This document shows positions 23,575-33,744 of a stretch of DNA of 50,776 bases, in pieces (the first letter of the stretch is position 1; each line of letters begins with the position of its first letter). A model generated the notes under the pieces. It saw only the letters and a list, made by a program, of their open reading frames with translations. It made no database searches and was not told the DNA's origin. Position numbers and translations under genes: made by a program. The stretch covers positions 1 to 50,776 of the forward strand of contig JAMLHF010000030.1 in assembly GCA_023957275.1 (NCBI GenBank), read 5' to 3'. Origin of the DNA: Lentimicrobium sp. Lineage in GTDB: Bacteria > Bacteroidota > Bacteroidia > Bacteroidales > Lentimicrobiaceae.

Positions 23575-24015
23575 TTAATGATTTGATGTGTGCCGGTATC
23601 TTTCGCAGTTTAATATCCTGGCGGCAATTCGTTTAGTGTCAAATGGAATATCGTTGACGTATGTTTCATTCTCATATTTTATTCCACTGGCGTCAAGCGG
23701 CATAAAACGGGATGCAATTGCCTCGGTACTGAAGGGAATATCATTGACTGTTTTTTCCGTTTCCGGAATTACAACTACTGAAGTAAAATAAGCGGCACTC
23801 ACTTTCAGGGTATTGAAAGGAATATCATCCACATAGGCTTCCGGTTCCGGCTGAGGCAGCTTAAGGTGCGCCCAGGCAAGCGATCCTGCAGTGTCAGTTC
23901 CGGTTGTATTATTCAGTCCGTTCAGGGGCAGAACGCCCGAAGTGCCAGCCATTGCGGGAGTGATCATCAGCATGGTCAGCATAACGAAAGATATGGTGCA
24001 AAGTTTTGTTCTCAT
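23575..24015 (-). CDS. Small exported protein with three VNDIPF repeats
   Basis: A 146-residue protein with signal peptide (MRTKLCTISFVMLTMLMITP-AMA). The mature part holds three copies of a ~17-residue unit, spaced by 28-30 residues: EAYVDDIPFNTLKVSAA (59-75), EKTVNDIPFSTEAIASR (87-103) and ETYVNDIPFDTKRIAAR (117-133). The core is V-[DN]-D-I-P-F-x-T-x-x-[IV]-[AS]. I have seen such DDIPFxT repeats in small exported Bacteroidota proteins but know no function. The last residues after the third repeat are Arg/His-rich. It is monocistronic, convergent with nupC. It may act in the periplasm or outer membrane; the repeat spacing suggests three equal binding sites (inference). Confidence 0.75.
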   Translation of the reverse strand: MRTKLCTISFVMLTMLMITPAMAGTSGVLPLNGLNNTTGTDTAGSLAWAHLKLPQPEPEAYVDDIPFNTLKVSAAYFTSVVVIPETEKTVNDIPFSTEAIASRFMPLDASGIKYENETYVNDIPFDTKRIAARILNCERYRHTSNH

Positions 24016-24180
24016 GGCAAGAAATATTTAATGACTGGTGTTTGGTATTCTCCATTATGCTAAAAGTGTGCCATAGGTTATAACAAATTGTAATACAGTG
24101 CTTTGTATAAGATATTTTTAAAGGTTGGATGTTAAGGTGTACGATTCCGGATAGCTTTTGTGCAGAAGCGTACAAAAAAG

Positions 24181-24208
24181 ATCCCGGGCATTTGATAGTG
24201 CCCGGGAT
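24181..24208 (-). terminator. Terminator of the T9SS cargo gene
   Basis: ATCCCGGGCA (24181-24190) and TGCCCGGGAT (24199-24208) are exact complements with an eight-base loop; on the minus strand a T-run follows. Confidence 0.8.
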
Positions 24209-24239
24209 TAAGTAAAACGGATCAGAAGTGGCGGATCAA

Positions 24240-25763
24240 TCAGTATTTGATGAATCTGGCTACACCTTTATGATCATTGTCTGAAATCAGAATCAGGTAA
24301 TTGCCTGTCTGCAGCGCACTGATATCCAGCTCAATTTTTCCGGGATTGAACATATCCGGGTAATTTCTGATGATTCTGCCTTCGGTTGTCGTTACAGAAC
24401 AATTGATTGTAGCAGAAAATTCCCGGGTGTCAAGATAAATGGTCTGCGTAGCAGGGTTTGGATGAAGCCTGATGTTTTGGATCCCGTTTTCTGCAATTCC
24501 ACCGCAAATATAAAATCCTACTTTAATCTCGTCCGATCCGGAACAATTTCCGGTTTCATATTCAACCCTGAGGGTTACAGTATTCAGCCCGATTCCTGTT
24601 GAATCAAGCACAAACTGTGTTTCTTCGGAAGCCAGCACACCATCCAGATACCAGCGGACCGATCCGTAAACGTCCCCTGTATCAAATCCTATGGAAGTTT
24701 CGGCACATATCAGGGTGTCGGGGCCAAGTGTAAAATACTCAAAAGGAATTACCGAGAGTTCAATGTTGCCCGTTGCAGTCTGCTGTTGGGAATCAGTTAC
24801 CAATACCCAGTAGGTAGTGGATTCGGAAGGTGAAACCCTGATGGAATCGGTTTGTTCGCCCGTACTCCACTGATAGACATAGGGCGGGAAACCACCGCTT
24901 ACTTTGACTTTCAGGGTCACGGAATCACCTTTGCAGATAGCCGTATCCTGTGCTATGACCACCAGCGGGTTGAAATTCTGGATATTATCTCTGTATCTGG
25001 CCGTCATTATGGGGCCTTCCTGGGTAATGGTGAGCAGGGGGATATCCTGCCCATTGCCAAGCCACTGATATTCGATGTAATTTCTTATTACGGGGAAACC
25101 TGTCTGGATGGAGTCCAGATAAAGGCTGTCGCGTTCATAAATGGTTGATTTAACGCGTAATGTTTCAAAGGTACCGTAAGGGGTGGTTAAGGAGCCCCAT
25201 CCGTCTGCCTGGTTTACCCTTTTTCTTTCAATGCTGAAGTAGCCAATGCCAGGTAAGCCAAGACTATAGTTTGAAGTACTGGAGTCGGATGGTGAATTGT
25301 ATTGCAGTGGAAATGAATACAATAACTCAGGCAGGTCGAACTTCATGGGAACAGGAATTCCCATTATAGTTGCAGCATAGCCGGGGCGGTTATAACTCCC
25401 GGTTGTGGCCCTGTAATAGACATATGCATCCGTGATGTCGAATCCGGGTACAAAATCGATGTTGGTAACCGGAGAGGCGAGGTTGGCCACATTCTGGTTG
25501 AAAACGATCTGATAAAGAAAAGGCGTGGAATTGATGCTCAGATATTCTTCCACCGTCTGGCTTACCGGGGCAAGTGAAGAAAAGTCCCATGTGTAGCCGG
25601 GGCCGGTAAGCGCCGGGTCTATGCCTGTCAGATCTATGGCTGTGCTTACCCGGATGGTGTCACCAATATCCGGCATGTCGCTCCGGGTAATGGTTATCTG
25701 GCCTTTTGCCTGGATCTGAACTATCAGAAAAACTAAAGTAAATAAGCCGAAAAGAGTTTTCAT
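24240..25763 (-). CDS. Secreted protein with type IX secretion C-terminal signal
   Basis: A 507-residue protein with signal peptide (MKTLFGLFTLVFLIVQIQAK). The last ~85 residues form a type A T9SS sorting domain: NIRLHPNPATQTIYL at its start, a GRIIRNY strand, GKIELDISALQTGNYLILI, and a final short basic strand. It therefore should cross the outer membrane by the PorSS. Residues ~280-345 look like an Ig/PKD-type module (GGFPPYVYQWSTGEQTDSIR ... TTYWVLVTD), followed by a second one with GPDTLICAETS. The N-terminal ~270 residues show no enzyme motif that I recognise. TamB lies 77 bases upstream on the same strand; its own terminator follows. Confidence 0.85.
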   Translation of the reverse strand: MKTLFGLFTLVFLIVQIQAKGQITITRSDMPDIGDTIRVSTAIDLTGIDPALTGPGYTWDFSSLAPVSQTVEEYLSINSTPFLYQIVFNQNVANLASPVTNIDFVPGFDITDAYVYYRATTGSYNRPGYAATIMGIPVPMKFDLPELLYSFPLQYNSPSDSSTSNYSLGLPGIGYFSIERKRVNQADGWGSLTTPYGTFETLRVKSTIYERDSLYLDSIQTGFPVIRNYIEYQWLGNGQDIPLLTITQEGPIMTARYRDNIQNFNPLVVIAQDTAICKGDSVTLKVKVSGGFPPYVYQWSTGEQTDSIRVSPSESTTYWVLVTDSQQQTATGNIELSVIPFEYFTLGPDTLICAETSIGFDTGDVYGSVRWYLDGVLASEETQFVLDSTGIGLNTVTLRVEYETGNCSGSDEIKVGFYICGGIAENGIQNIRLHPNPATQTIYLDTREFSATINCSVTTTEGRIIRNYPDMFNPGKIELDISALQTGNYLILISDNDHKGVARFIKY

Positions 25764-25840
25764 AGTCTGTGTTTTTGTTGAACTTCGTATAAAAAGTAAA
25801 CAAATCTGGCCATTAAATGGCGCTAAGTTATATCAATTCA

Positions 25841-28800
25841 TTATTTCTCATGGGTATCCTTTTTCCGGACTTCTTTTTTTCGTTTTCGCCCGAATAGCTC
25901 TGAGAAACGGTCGAATTCATACCTGTAGTATATACCAACCCCCTGTTTATAGTTGGCATTGTATGAATTGATCTCAAAAGGATTGTTGGATTTGTTATAG
26001 GCTTTCACCCTGAAACGTCCGTCGCGCGTAATTTTAACATCAATCACCACATCTCCGATAATGTTATTGGTGTTCTGGGTGGATCCGGAACTCATTACTC
26101 CAAGATTGCCATCTATGGTTACCCGGTCATCGAAGAGATGCGTAGAAAGCGCAACTTCCAGGGCTTCAGATGACAAAGCATCGCCGGTCCGGTAATTCAC
26201 ACCGATATCAATATCTTTGCTGATTTGCGAAAGCATATTGCTTAACTGATTGGTTAGCACTTCGATGGATGAAGTCCCCACACTCCCGGCCAGACTCGTA
26301 TTTCCGGTAAAACTGAAGGATTTTAGCAGTAAAAGTGAAACCATTTGCTGGGTCATGCCCACTTCGTTTGTGGTATCGATCGCGGCAAACACGCTCTGCC
26401 GCAGCGATTCCTCAGCATCCGGCAAACGGATACTGAATCCGATATCCGGATTGTAAAGGTTGTTTTTCAAATGGATAATACAATCGACCGGGATTGAACG
26501 GTTGGCATATTCAGGTATTCCTGACAGTTCCGGAATTCCTTTGAGGGAGGCCCGTAATTTATAGACAGCTTTAACATTAAGGTCGGCTTCGTAAGGACTG
26601 CCATTGAACGAGATTTTGCTGCCCTGATCGATAGAAAAGACTCTGTTGAGCACATTCTGCAGTGTAAAGAGGAAGGTGCCGCTTTCAATTACATAATCCC
26701 CGAACATGGTAATATCTCCGCGTGTATCAATGCCCATTTGTAACTGACCATTGCCATTTGCCTTGATATTTCCGATGTTTTCGGGCAGAAACAGCTGAAT
26801 ACTGGCATCTCTGGTTACATTCAGCAGCATATCCAGATTTACGCCTGATGTGACCGGTTCGAATATATCGGGTTTCAGATTCTGATCTGTATTATTTACA
26901 AACCGGATATAGGCATTTTCAGTGGCATCCTCATTCAGGTTGATGGGAATGAAAATGTTGGTTTCTTTGTCTGACTTTACGCGTATATTCATCCTGAGGT
27001 CATCAAAAGGTCCTTTGATGCTTACTGCCCCTGACGCAAATGCACTCCCGTAAAAGAGTTCGTTATCTTTCATGGTTGTGTTGAGTCCCGCAAGGTTGCT
27101 GGCATTCACTGTCATATCCATAACCATATCCCTGAAATAATTATGATTCAGATTGAAATTCATCAAACCTGTATTTCCGAGTGAATCATAAATCATAACA
27201 TTGCTTGCACTGATCTGTGAAGGAGTGACTGAGACCTTATCGGCCAGAGAGTAGGTGACATTCAGGTAATCGATTTTCATTTGAGTCCGCATAAGTTGCA
27301 GGGAACCGGTAAATACCGGCTTGTTGAAGGTTCCCGTCATTTGAAGATCACCGCTTGCATAACCCCTCAGGTTTGAGGCAAAGCCTTTCAGAAATGGATT
27401 CAGTGTAGCCAGATTGTAATTGAGCGTTGTAATGTCAAGGTCAAAATTCTGTGAAATATCGGGATCGGGATAAATAAATCCTTTAACCGTTACCGGTGTG
27501 TGGGTGCCTATATTACCCCTGTATATTATCCCCGCATCAATGTCCAGTCCGGATCTGTCGCTATCCCAGCGGGTTATTATCTTCGCGTCCCCGAGCTTTT
27601 CCCTGTTAAAGGAGAAGTCCTTTACTAACATGTTCGCCTTCAGCTTTCTTGAAGCATAAAGATCATTAACCATGATGGTTCCGCTGAGGATACCGTCAAA
27701 ATCTATATTGTCCTGATTGAGCAGCAAATCCGCGCTGGAAATATCAAATTTCTTGAATTCAAGGAACAGTGAGTCCGAAATATTTTCGGAAATTTTTCCG
27801 GAAATTGTTAACTCCTGATTTAATCCTTTGATAATTAGGTTATTGATGTAGACAGAAGTGCTGTCAATGATGAGATCCCCGTTTTGCCGCGCGATAAAAG
27901 TGGAATCATTAACGGTAAACCTGGCTTTTGTTAAACCCGACCTGATTCTAGGCTGATCGTGAAAGGTGAAAAACCCTCCGATATCCCCGCTGTTGTGCAT
28001 TAGCTCCGCAGGATTTCCCCACTTGAAGTTATAGGTGATGCTGTCGCCCCTCATTGCTGCATCAAAACTGAAATTGTCGATGCCAAGCGCCTGCTCATCT
28101 TCTTCTTCCGGTTCTTTGAAGATAATGGATGATGCACCGGTTGTGAGTGTCAGTGAATTTCCTGAATTCTGTCCCCTGACATACCAGTTGTTAAATTTAA
28201 TGCCATTCAGTTCAAAGAGGTCTGTCTGTCCGTTGAGCAGAATGGTGCTTGATGTTGAGTTGTAACTTCCAAACAGATAGGTGGTTGAATTGAGTTTCAG
28301 GTTTGGCAGAAATAATTCAGTAAGGTGATGTACATCCTTTATTACGATGTTATAATCAAAAAGCTGCTCCTGACTTACATTCCGGTTAATTTTTGGGGTG
28401 GGTTGGAAGGATGGCAGATAAGTATTGATGATGTTCAGCAGGGAAGAATAAAAATCATGAAAGGTGAATTTTCCTGAAAATTCAGCATCGGCGAAATCAG
28501 ATTCCAGACTCAGCGTTTTCAAATCCGGCCCGAAGGTGAATGTTTTTAATTCAATTTTATTCACGGGATAATAGTTTCCCGACTCTTTGTAAAGGGTGTT
28601 GTAGAAATTAAGATTTCCGAGTATGTTGTCAATATTAGAACCGGTAAAATTCAGGCTCATACTTGTACTCAGTGAAGAGGAGGAGTCTCTCTCCCACAGG
28701 TTCAGCCTGCTCAGGTAAGCATCTTTAACCTCTGAAATAAAATTAAATCGCGGGATTGAATCTGAAAGATCAACCAGCCCGTTGAAATCCAGGTCAATCA

Positions 28801-30372
28801 ATTCATCTCTCAGTGTAAGCTGACCGTTAAATTCCCGGTTCAGGAACTGTCCGTTCAGCCTGATGTCATTGAATTCGTTTCCAAGTATCTGGATGCGTTG
28901 TACATCACCTGCAAGGGTAGCGCTGATTTCTTTTTGCCTGCTGATTATTCCGTCAATCTCGGCACTCAGGTCAATAAGACCGAGATATTTCTCGGCTTTC
29001 ACGCTTTTACCCAGCTGCCATTCAGATAAAGTCAGGTGACCGTTGTATTGAATATGCTGGTCTTTCCCGCTTTTCAGACTCAGATCGGTCTTTACCGTAC
29101 CCGTTCCAGTCCTGAAGGTGGCAGCGGAAACAAAATCATTGATAAATCCCGTAAAATATCCCTTGATTCTTATATTTCCCAGATTGTTAACGATTTCAGG
29201 AATTCCGGCATTTACACCATGGGGGAGCCTGAATGCAATAAGGTCCTGATAATTGGTTTTAAAATCCCTGACGTTAAGGTGAATAAATGTTTCGGATATA
29301 TCCGGAAGGCCATCCATGGTGATATTGCCCTCAAAATAGGTGTTCTCACGGTATCCTAACCTGAATTGCCTGGCTTTCAGCGAGGAAACAGTCCCCATGA
29401 CTAGTCCGTGAATCTTGAGGCTTTCATTGACCCCTTCCAGGACCGGAGTGAAATAGCCGATGTCGCCCAGCTGAATGGTGGTCCTGTCGAAAAGGCCATA
29501 CATTTTTACACTGTCGGTGAAGTGGTTGTAGCTTCCGAACCCGGAATGGAGAAACTTCAAATCCACGTTGATCTCGCTCCCCTGCGTTTTTATATGCAGT
29601 TGCCGGGCGACAACGGAATCTTTGCTGATCAGACAATTGGTATATAAATCATTCAGGATAAATCCGGACTTTTCTTTCAGACTGAGGCTGCGTATCTGCG
29701 CAGTGATACTGTCAGGAAAAACCGCCAGCCGGCGGATTTCCATATTCAGGCCGGATAATGAGAGGTGATTATAATCTATTCCGGAAGCAACCGTGTCTTT
29801 CAATCCATTATTGTAAGTAAATTGCGAACCGCTGATCCGTATTCCCGAAATGCCCAGTTTCCAGGGCTTGCCGGTAGTTTCCCGGGCAGCAGTATCGCCG
29901 CTGCTGAAATAATCTGCTATAAAGCTGTAATTCATCAGACTGTCGGAAGCATGGCGGGCAATATTGATTTCCGCCTTGTCAAGACTAATTGCAGAAATCG
30001 CCAGAAAACGTCTTTTATAATCTATCTTCCCCGGGCGGAACTTAATGCGGGCTGCTTTCAGCAGTTTCTGATTATGTTTGTCGTTAATCAGGACATCTTC
30101 GAACACAACATTAAAAAACCAGGAAATGTCTATCGAGCTGATGCTGATTTTTGTGCCAAGCTCAGCCGAAAGGTAATTTGCAGCAATCCGCACCAGCCTT
30201 GTCTGAACGTAGGAAGTCCGGAATACCCCGTAAATTAAGGTAAGCGACATCGCCAGGATGACAAGGGTGAAGGCTGATATTTGAAGTGTCTTTTTGATAA
30301 CTTTGCAACGTTAGAATTCACCTGTTGTTCTGACCGGTCCGAAATGAATGATTCATAACCTGCAAAGGTCAT
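25841..30372 (-). CDS. tamB: TamB-family translocation and assembly protein (apparent N-terminal frameshift)
   Basis: A very long envelope protein (1469 residues from ATG 30250) of the TamB/DUF490 family, which bridges inner and outer membrane and aids lipid transport or barrel assembly. The C-terminal domain is typical: GDVVIDVKITRDGRFRVKAY and GVGIYYRYEFDRFSELF at the end; the middle consists of repeating beta strands. ATG 30250 cuts through the membrane anchor: the same frame upstream encodes KKTLQISAFTLVILAM without any start codon before a stop at 30311-30313. One added base in the T-run at 30291-30295 joins this to a frame starting at ATG 30372 (MTFAGYESFISDRSEQQ). I therefore give 30372 as the likely true start. 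Divergent from tsaD. A C-terminal basic tail (RKRKKEVRKKD) is present. Confidence 0.85.
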
Positions 30373-30453
30373 AAAAATCAGCTTACAGACTTAACCACAT
30401 AAGCAGATTTTCAGCGATGACGGTGAACTTTCAGTTGTTTTATCCGAAAAATT

Positions 30454-31479
30454 ATGCCAATCTATATCCTTGGAATAGAATCTTCATGTGATGATACCTC
30501 AGCTGCTGTGCTGAGTGACACTGAAGTCCTGTCGAATGTAATTGCCAATCAGCAGGTTCACTCCAATTTCGGAGGTGTTGTCCCTGAGCTTGCGTCGCGT
30601 GCGCACCAGCAGAATATTATTCCGGTTATTCATGAAGCTATTCAAAGAGCCGGAATCAGAAAAGAAGACCTCCATGCCATAGCCTTTACCCGCGGACCGG
30701 GTTTGCTGGGCTCACTATTGGTTGGCACTTCATTTGCCAAGTCGTTCGCTTTAGGATTGAATATTCCGCTTGTGGAGGTGGATCACATGCAGGCTCATAT
30801 CCTGGCACATTTTATCAGACCAAAACACTCAGAGGAAGCAGTGCCGCGGTTTCCATTCCTGTGTCTTACCGTTTCGGGCGGTCACACCCAGATTGTCAGG
30901 ATTGATGATTACTTTAAGATGGAAGTGATCGGACAGACCATTGATGATGCGGCCGGTGAAGCTTTTGACAAGGCCGCGAAAATCATGGGACTGCCATATC
31001 CGGGCGGACCATTGGTGGATAAATTCGGCAAAACCGGGAATCCAAAGGCTTTTAGTTTCTCGAAGCCCGGCATCCCCGGACTGGATTACAGTTTCAGCGG
31101 GTTAAAGACTTCATTTCTCTATTTTCTGCGCGACAGGCTGAAAGAAGATGCTGATTTTATTGAAAATAACAAGGCTGATCTCTGCGCTTCCATTCAGGAC
31201 GCTATTGTCGGTTCATTGATGGATAAACTTCTGAAAGCAGTTAAACTTACAGGGATAAGGCAAGTGGCAGTTGCCGGAGGTGTTTCGGCAAACTCAGCGT
31301 TACGCAGGGCATTCACTGAGCAACAGGAATTGGGTGTAATTCAGGCGTTTATACCTGAATTTCAGTTTACTACAGATAATGCGGCAATGATTGCGATTGC
31401 CGGCTATTTTAAATTTCTGAATAAAGATTTTGCGGATTTTTCGGTTTCACCTTATTCCCGGTCCGGCAACCGCGTATAA
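30454..31479 (+). CDS. tsaD: tRNA N6-adenosine threonylcarbamoyltransferase
   Basis: A 341-residue enzyme that transfers threonylcarbamoyl to A37 of ANN-decoding tRNAs with TsaB/TsaE. Start 30454 gives MPIYILGIESSCDDTSAAVL, the family's N-terminus. The metal ligands lie in VEVDHMQAHILAHF (His111, His115), and TVSGGHTQIV, DDAAGEAFDKAAKIMGLPYPGGP and AVAGGVSANSALR are all conserved ASKHA-fold blocks. Length fits the bacterial norm (~340). Divergently oriented to tamB with an 81-base gap. Essential in most bacteria. Confidence 0.97.
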   Translation: MPIYILGIESSCDDTSAAVLSDTEVLSNVIANQQVHSNFGGVVPELASRAHQQNIIPVIHEAIQRAGIRKEDLHAIAFTRGPGLLGSLLVGTSFAKSFALGLNIPLVEVDHMQAHILAHFIRPKHSEEAVPRFPFLCLTVSGGHTQIVRIDDYFKMEVIGQTIDDAAGEAFDKAAKIMGLPYPGGPLVDKFGKTGNPKAFSFSKPGIPGLDYSFSGLKTSFLYFLRDRLKEDADFIENNKADLCASIQDAIVGSLMDKLLKAVKLTGIRQVAVAGGVSANSALRRAFTEQQELGVIQAFIPEFQFTTDNAAMIAIAGYFKFLNKDFADFSVSPYSRSGNRV

Positions 31480-31586
31480 ACTACCCCTTGCGATTTCTTA
31501 TTCATTAAGAAGCAGCCTTCTTTCAGCCCTTTGTTCAGCTAGCTTAACGATACCCGTGACAGGATTTTACTGTAAATCAACATGCC

Positions 31587-31613
31587 GGTGAAATCCATAC
31601 CGGGGATTTCGCC
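31587..31613. repeat. Hairpin between convergent genes
   Basis: GGTGAAATCC (31587-31596) pairs with GGATTTCGCC (31604-31613) with one mismatch and a seven-base loop. It sits between tsaD and the convergent lipoprotein gene. No T-run, so its role as a terminator is doubtful. Confidence 0.35.
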
Positions 31614-31643
31614 TGGTGTATTTGAGCAGCGATAAACTATTGT

Positions 31644-32495
31644 TTATTGAATTTCTGTAAATCCGGTTGAATCGCTTTTCCGGAGCACTCCGGAAACACG
31701 GTCATAAACCATAATTTTTTCAGGAGTCTGCCCTCCAGGCATATTCATTCTTATATATCTATTTATCAGATAGTTGTGAAAATTTCCCGCATTAATGTAT
31801 CCTGTATTCCTTCCTGCCTCATAAACATCAGTAATTCTCAGACTGTCAACGGCGTATAAGTATTTCACCTCGCCTGAAAGAGGAAAATATCGGAAGTCTG
31901 ATTCTGAGTAATCACTGATGGCCTCGCTGTTAAATACCACCCTGATTGCGGAGTCTGAGTGGTTTAAGCCTGACATCTCAAACCAGCTGTTAATATTGAT
32001 TCCGGTGATAAAAAACTCATAGCGGTATGATTCGTCATCACTGAAACTTGCCTGATCCTTAACCGGGATATAGTATTCTTCCAGTTGAAGCTGGGCTAGG
32101 TTTAAAATCATGCGGTTTTCGCCCGTGGCCAGAAATGTATGCGAGTTATAATCTTTAAACACCTTGTACCCCAGTTGTCTCAACCCGTACGACAACCCGT
32201 TAACATATCCGTCTATAAAGATTGAATCGTCGATGTATTGAACCAGTTCGGTGTATTGCAGTAAGAGGGTATTTCTGTTTTCTTCCGGCAGTGAATCAAG
32301 GTTCAGGGAATCAGGTACCTTAAATCCTTCTTTGAAAACCAGGTCTGGAGCGATCAGCAAAACGGCCGTTGTTTCTTTTTTATTCAGGTAATCGCCGGCA
32401 AGCCTGCGTTCAATGCCGCATGAGGAGAGCATTGAAGCAAGGCCGGTGAAAAGAATCACCGGCACCAGGATCCGTTTATGCAGGTTTTTAAGCAT
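31644..32495 (-). CDS. Lipoprotein of unknown function
   Basis: A 283-residue protein with SPII signal (hydrophobic segment followed by MLSSC, Cys26), so it is likely anchored in the outer or inner membrane. No domain is recognised. It is acidic, rich in Tyr and Asp, with alternating polar-hydrophobic strands in the second half (SYRYEFFITGININSWFEMS), suggestive of beta structure. It starts three bases after the stop of the flavodiiron gene, so it is surely co-transcribed and perhaps translationally coupled with it; that is a transcript link, not proof of a shared function. Confidence 0.75.
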   Translation of the reverse strand: MLKNLHKRILVPVILFTGLASMLSSCGIERRLAGDYLNKKETTAVLLIAPDLVFKEGFKVPDSLNLDSLPEENRNTLLLQYTELVQYIDDSIFIDGYVNGLSYGLRQLGYKVFKDYNSHTFLATGENRMILNLAQLQLEEYYIPVKDQASFSDDESYRYEFFITGININSWFEMSGLNHSDSAIRVVFNSEAISDYSESDFRYFPLSGEVKYLYAVDSLRITDVYEAGRNTGYINAGNFHNYLINRYIRMNMPGGQTPEKIMVYDRVSGVLRKSDSTGFTEIQ

Positions 32496-32498
32496 GAT

Positions 32499-33722
32499 TT
32501 AAACGTTATCGCCGCATTTCAGATTTTCAGCCATGGCTTTCCCGAATTTCAGGCCAAAAGATCTGGCTTTTTCTTCCTCCGAAGTATCCGCTGAAAACTT
32601 TATAAACAAATTTTCATCAAAAAGTTTCAGTTTCAGGTTGCTGAAGTTTGACTCGATCAGTGATGCACCTTCTCCGCTCCATCCATAGGAACCAAAAGCT
32701 GCAGCCAGTTTGCCGCGGTCGCGGATGGGATTGATCAGTGCAAAAACCTGGTAAATCTGCAGGAGAATATTCTGGTTAATGGTTGGTGAACCCAGCAAAA
32801 TCCCCGATGATTTCGCAAGTTGTTCGTCTATGCTTCCGAGACTGGCTTTTTCAATGTCCATTACCTCAACATCTATGTTGCCGGCTTGCTTTATTCCGTC
32901 TGCAATAAAATTTGCAAGATCACCGGTATTATGATAGGCCGATACGTAGGCGATAAACACCCTGTTTTTGACCGGATTTTCTATTGCTGCCAGCGCGCGT
33001 TTTTCCGACATATCGACATATCGTTTCCAGTTCTTCCGCAATATAGGGCCATGTCCGGTGCATATTGCAGAAATCTCAAGTGGTTTGATTTTCTCAATGG
33101 CCTTCAGCATAAACTTGCTGAATGGCTTAAGAATTACATCAAAATAGTAATTAAAGGCATCGTCATAATTGTCCACCAGGTCATCAAACATGGCTTCAGA
33201 ACAGTAATGTGCTCCAAAAGAATCACACGTGAACAATACCTTATCCTCTTCAAGGTATGTATAAATAGAATCGGGCCAGTGAAGATTCGGCGCATTATAA
33301 AACCGGAGTGTTTTGTTCCCCAGTGAAAGTGTATCCCCGTCCTTAACCTGCAGGGATTTGAATTCAGTGCCAAACATGTCTTTCAGATACCTGAGCGCAT
33401 TTCCGCTGCCGACAACGGTCGCATCCGGCGCAATTCTGAGCAGGTTTGCCAGATTACCGGAGTGATCCGGCTCGGTATGATCAAGGATGATGTATTCAAT
33501 TTCAGCCGGATTACAAACCTGCCTGATTTTTTGCTCATAGGTATTCCAGAATCTGAGTTTGGTCGTTTCAATGATGGCCTTTTTTCCGGCGTTGATAAAA
33601 TAGGAATTGTAAGTCGTTCCGTATTTGGTTTCCATTACCACATCAAAAGTCACGATATCGTGGTCGAGGATTCCAATCCATTTAACATCGGCTGTAACAT
33701 CAAGAACTTGGTTGTCAGTCAT
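32499..33722 (-). CDS. fprA: A-type flavodiiron protein (O2/NO reductase)
   Basis: A 407-residue cytoplasmic enzyme that reduces O2 to water and/or NO to N2O, protecting anaerobes. The N-terminal metallo-beta-lactamase-like domain has the diiron ligands in [11 protein letters not shown] (His82, Glu84, Asp86, His87), then [15 protein letters not shown] and ICTGHGP. A flavodoxin domain begins around 255 ([20 protein letters not shown]) and includes GSPTINQN. There is no rubredoxin or flavin reductase extension, so it is class A and needs an external electron donor. It starts 22 bases after parC ends, in a run with parC upstream and a lipoprotein downstream. Confidence 0.93.
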   Translation of the reverse strand: MTDNQVLDVTADVKWIGILDHDIVTFDVVMETKYGTTYNSYFINAGKKAIIETTKLRFWNTYEQKIRQVCNPAEIEYIILDHTEPDHSGNLANLLRIAPDATVVGSGNALRYLKDMFGTEFKSLQVKDGDTLSLGNKTLRFYNAPNLHWPDSIYTYLEEDKVLFTCDSFGAHYCSEAMFDDLVDNYDDAFNYYFDVILKPFSKFMLKAIEKIKPLEISAICTGHGPILRKNWKRYVDMSEKRALAAIENPVKNRVFIAYVSAYHNTGDLANFIADGIKQAGNIDVEVMDIEKASLGSIDEQLAKSSGILLGSPTINQNILLQIYQVFALINPIRDRGKLAAAFGSYGWSGEGASLIESNFSNLKLKLFDENLFIKFSADTSEEEKARSFGLKFGKAMAENLKCGDNV

Positions 33723-33744
33723 TTTTTAAATAGTTTTATGAATT

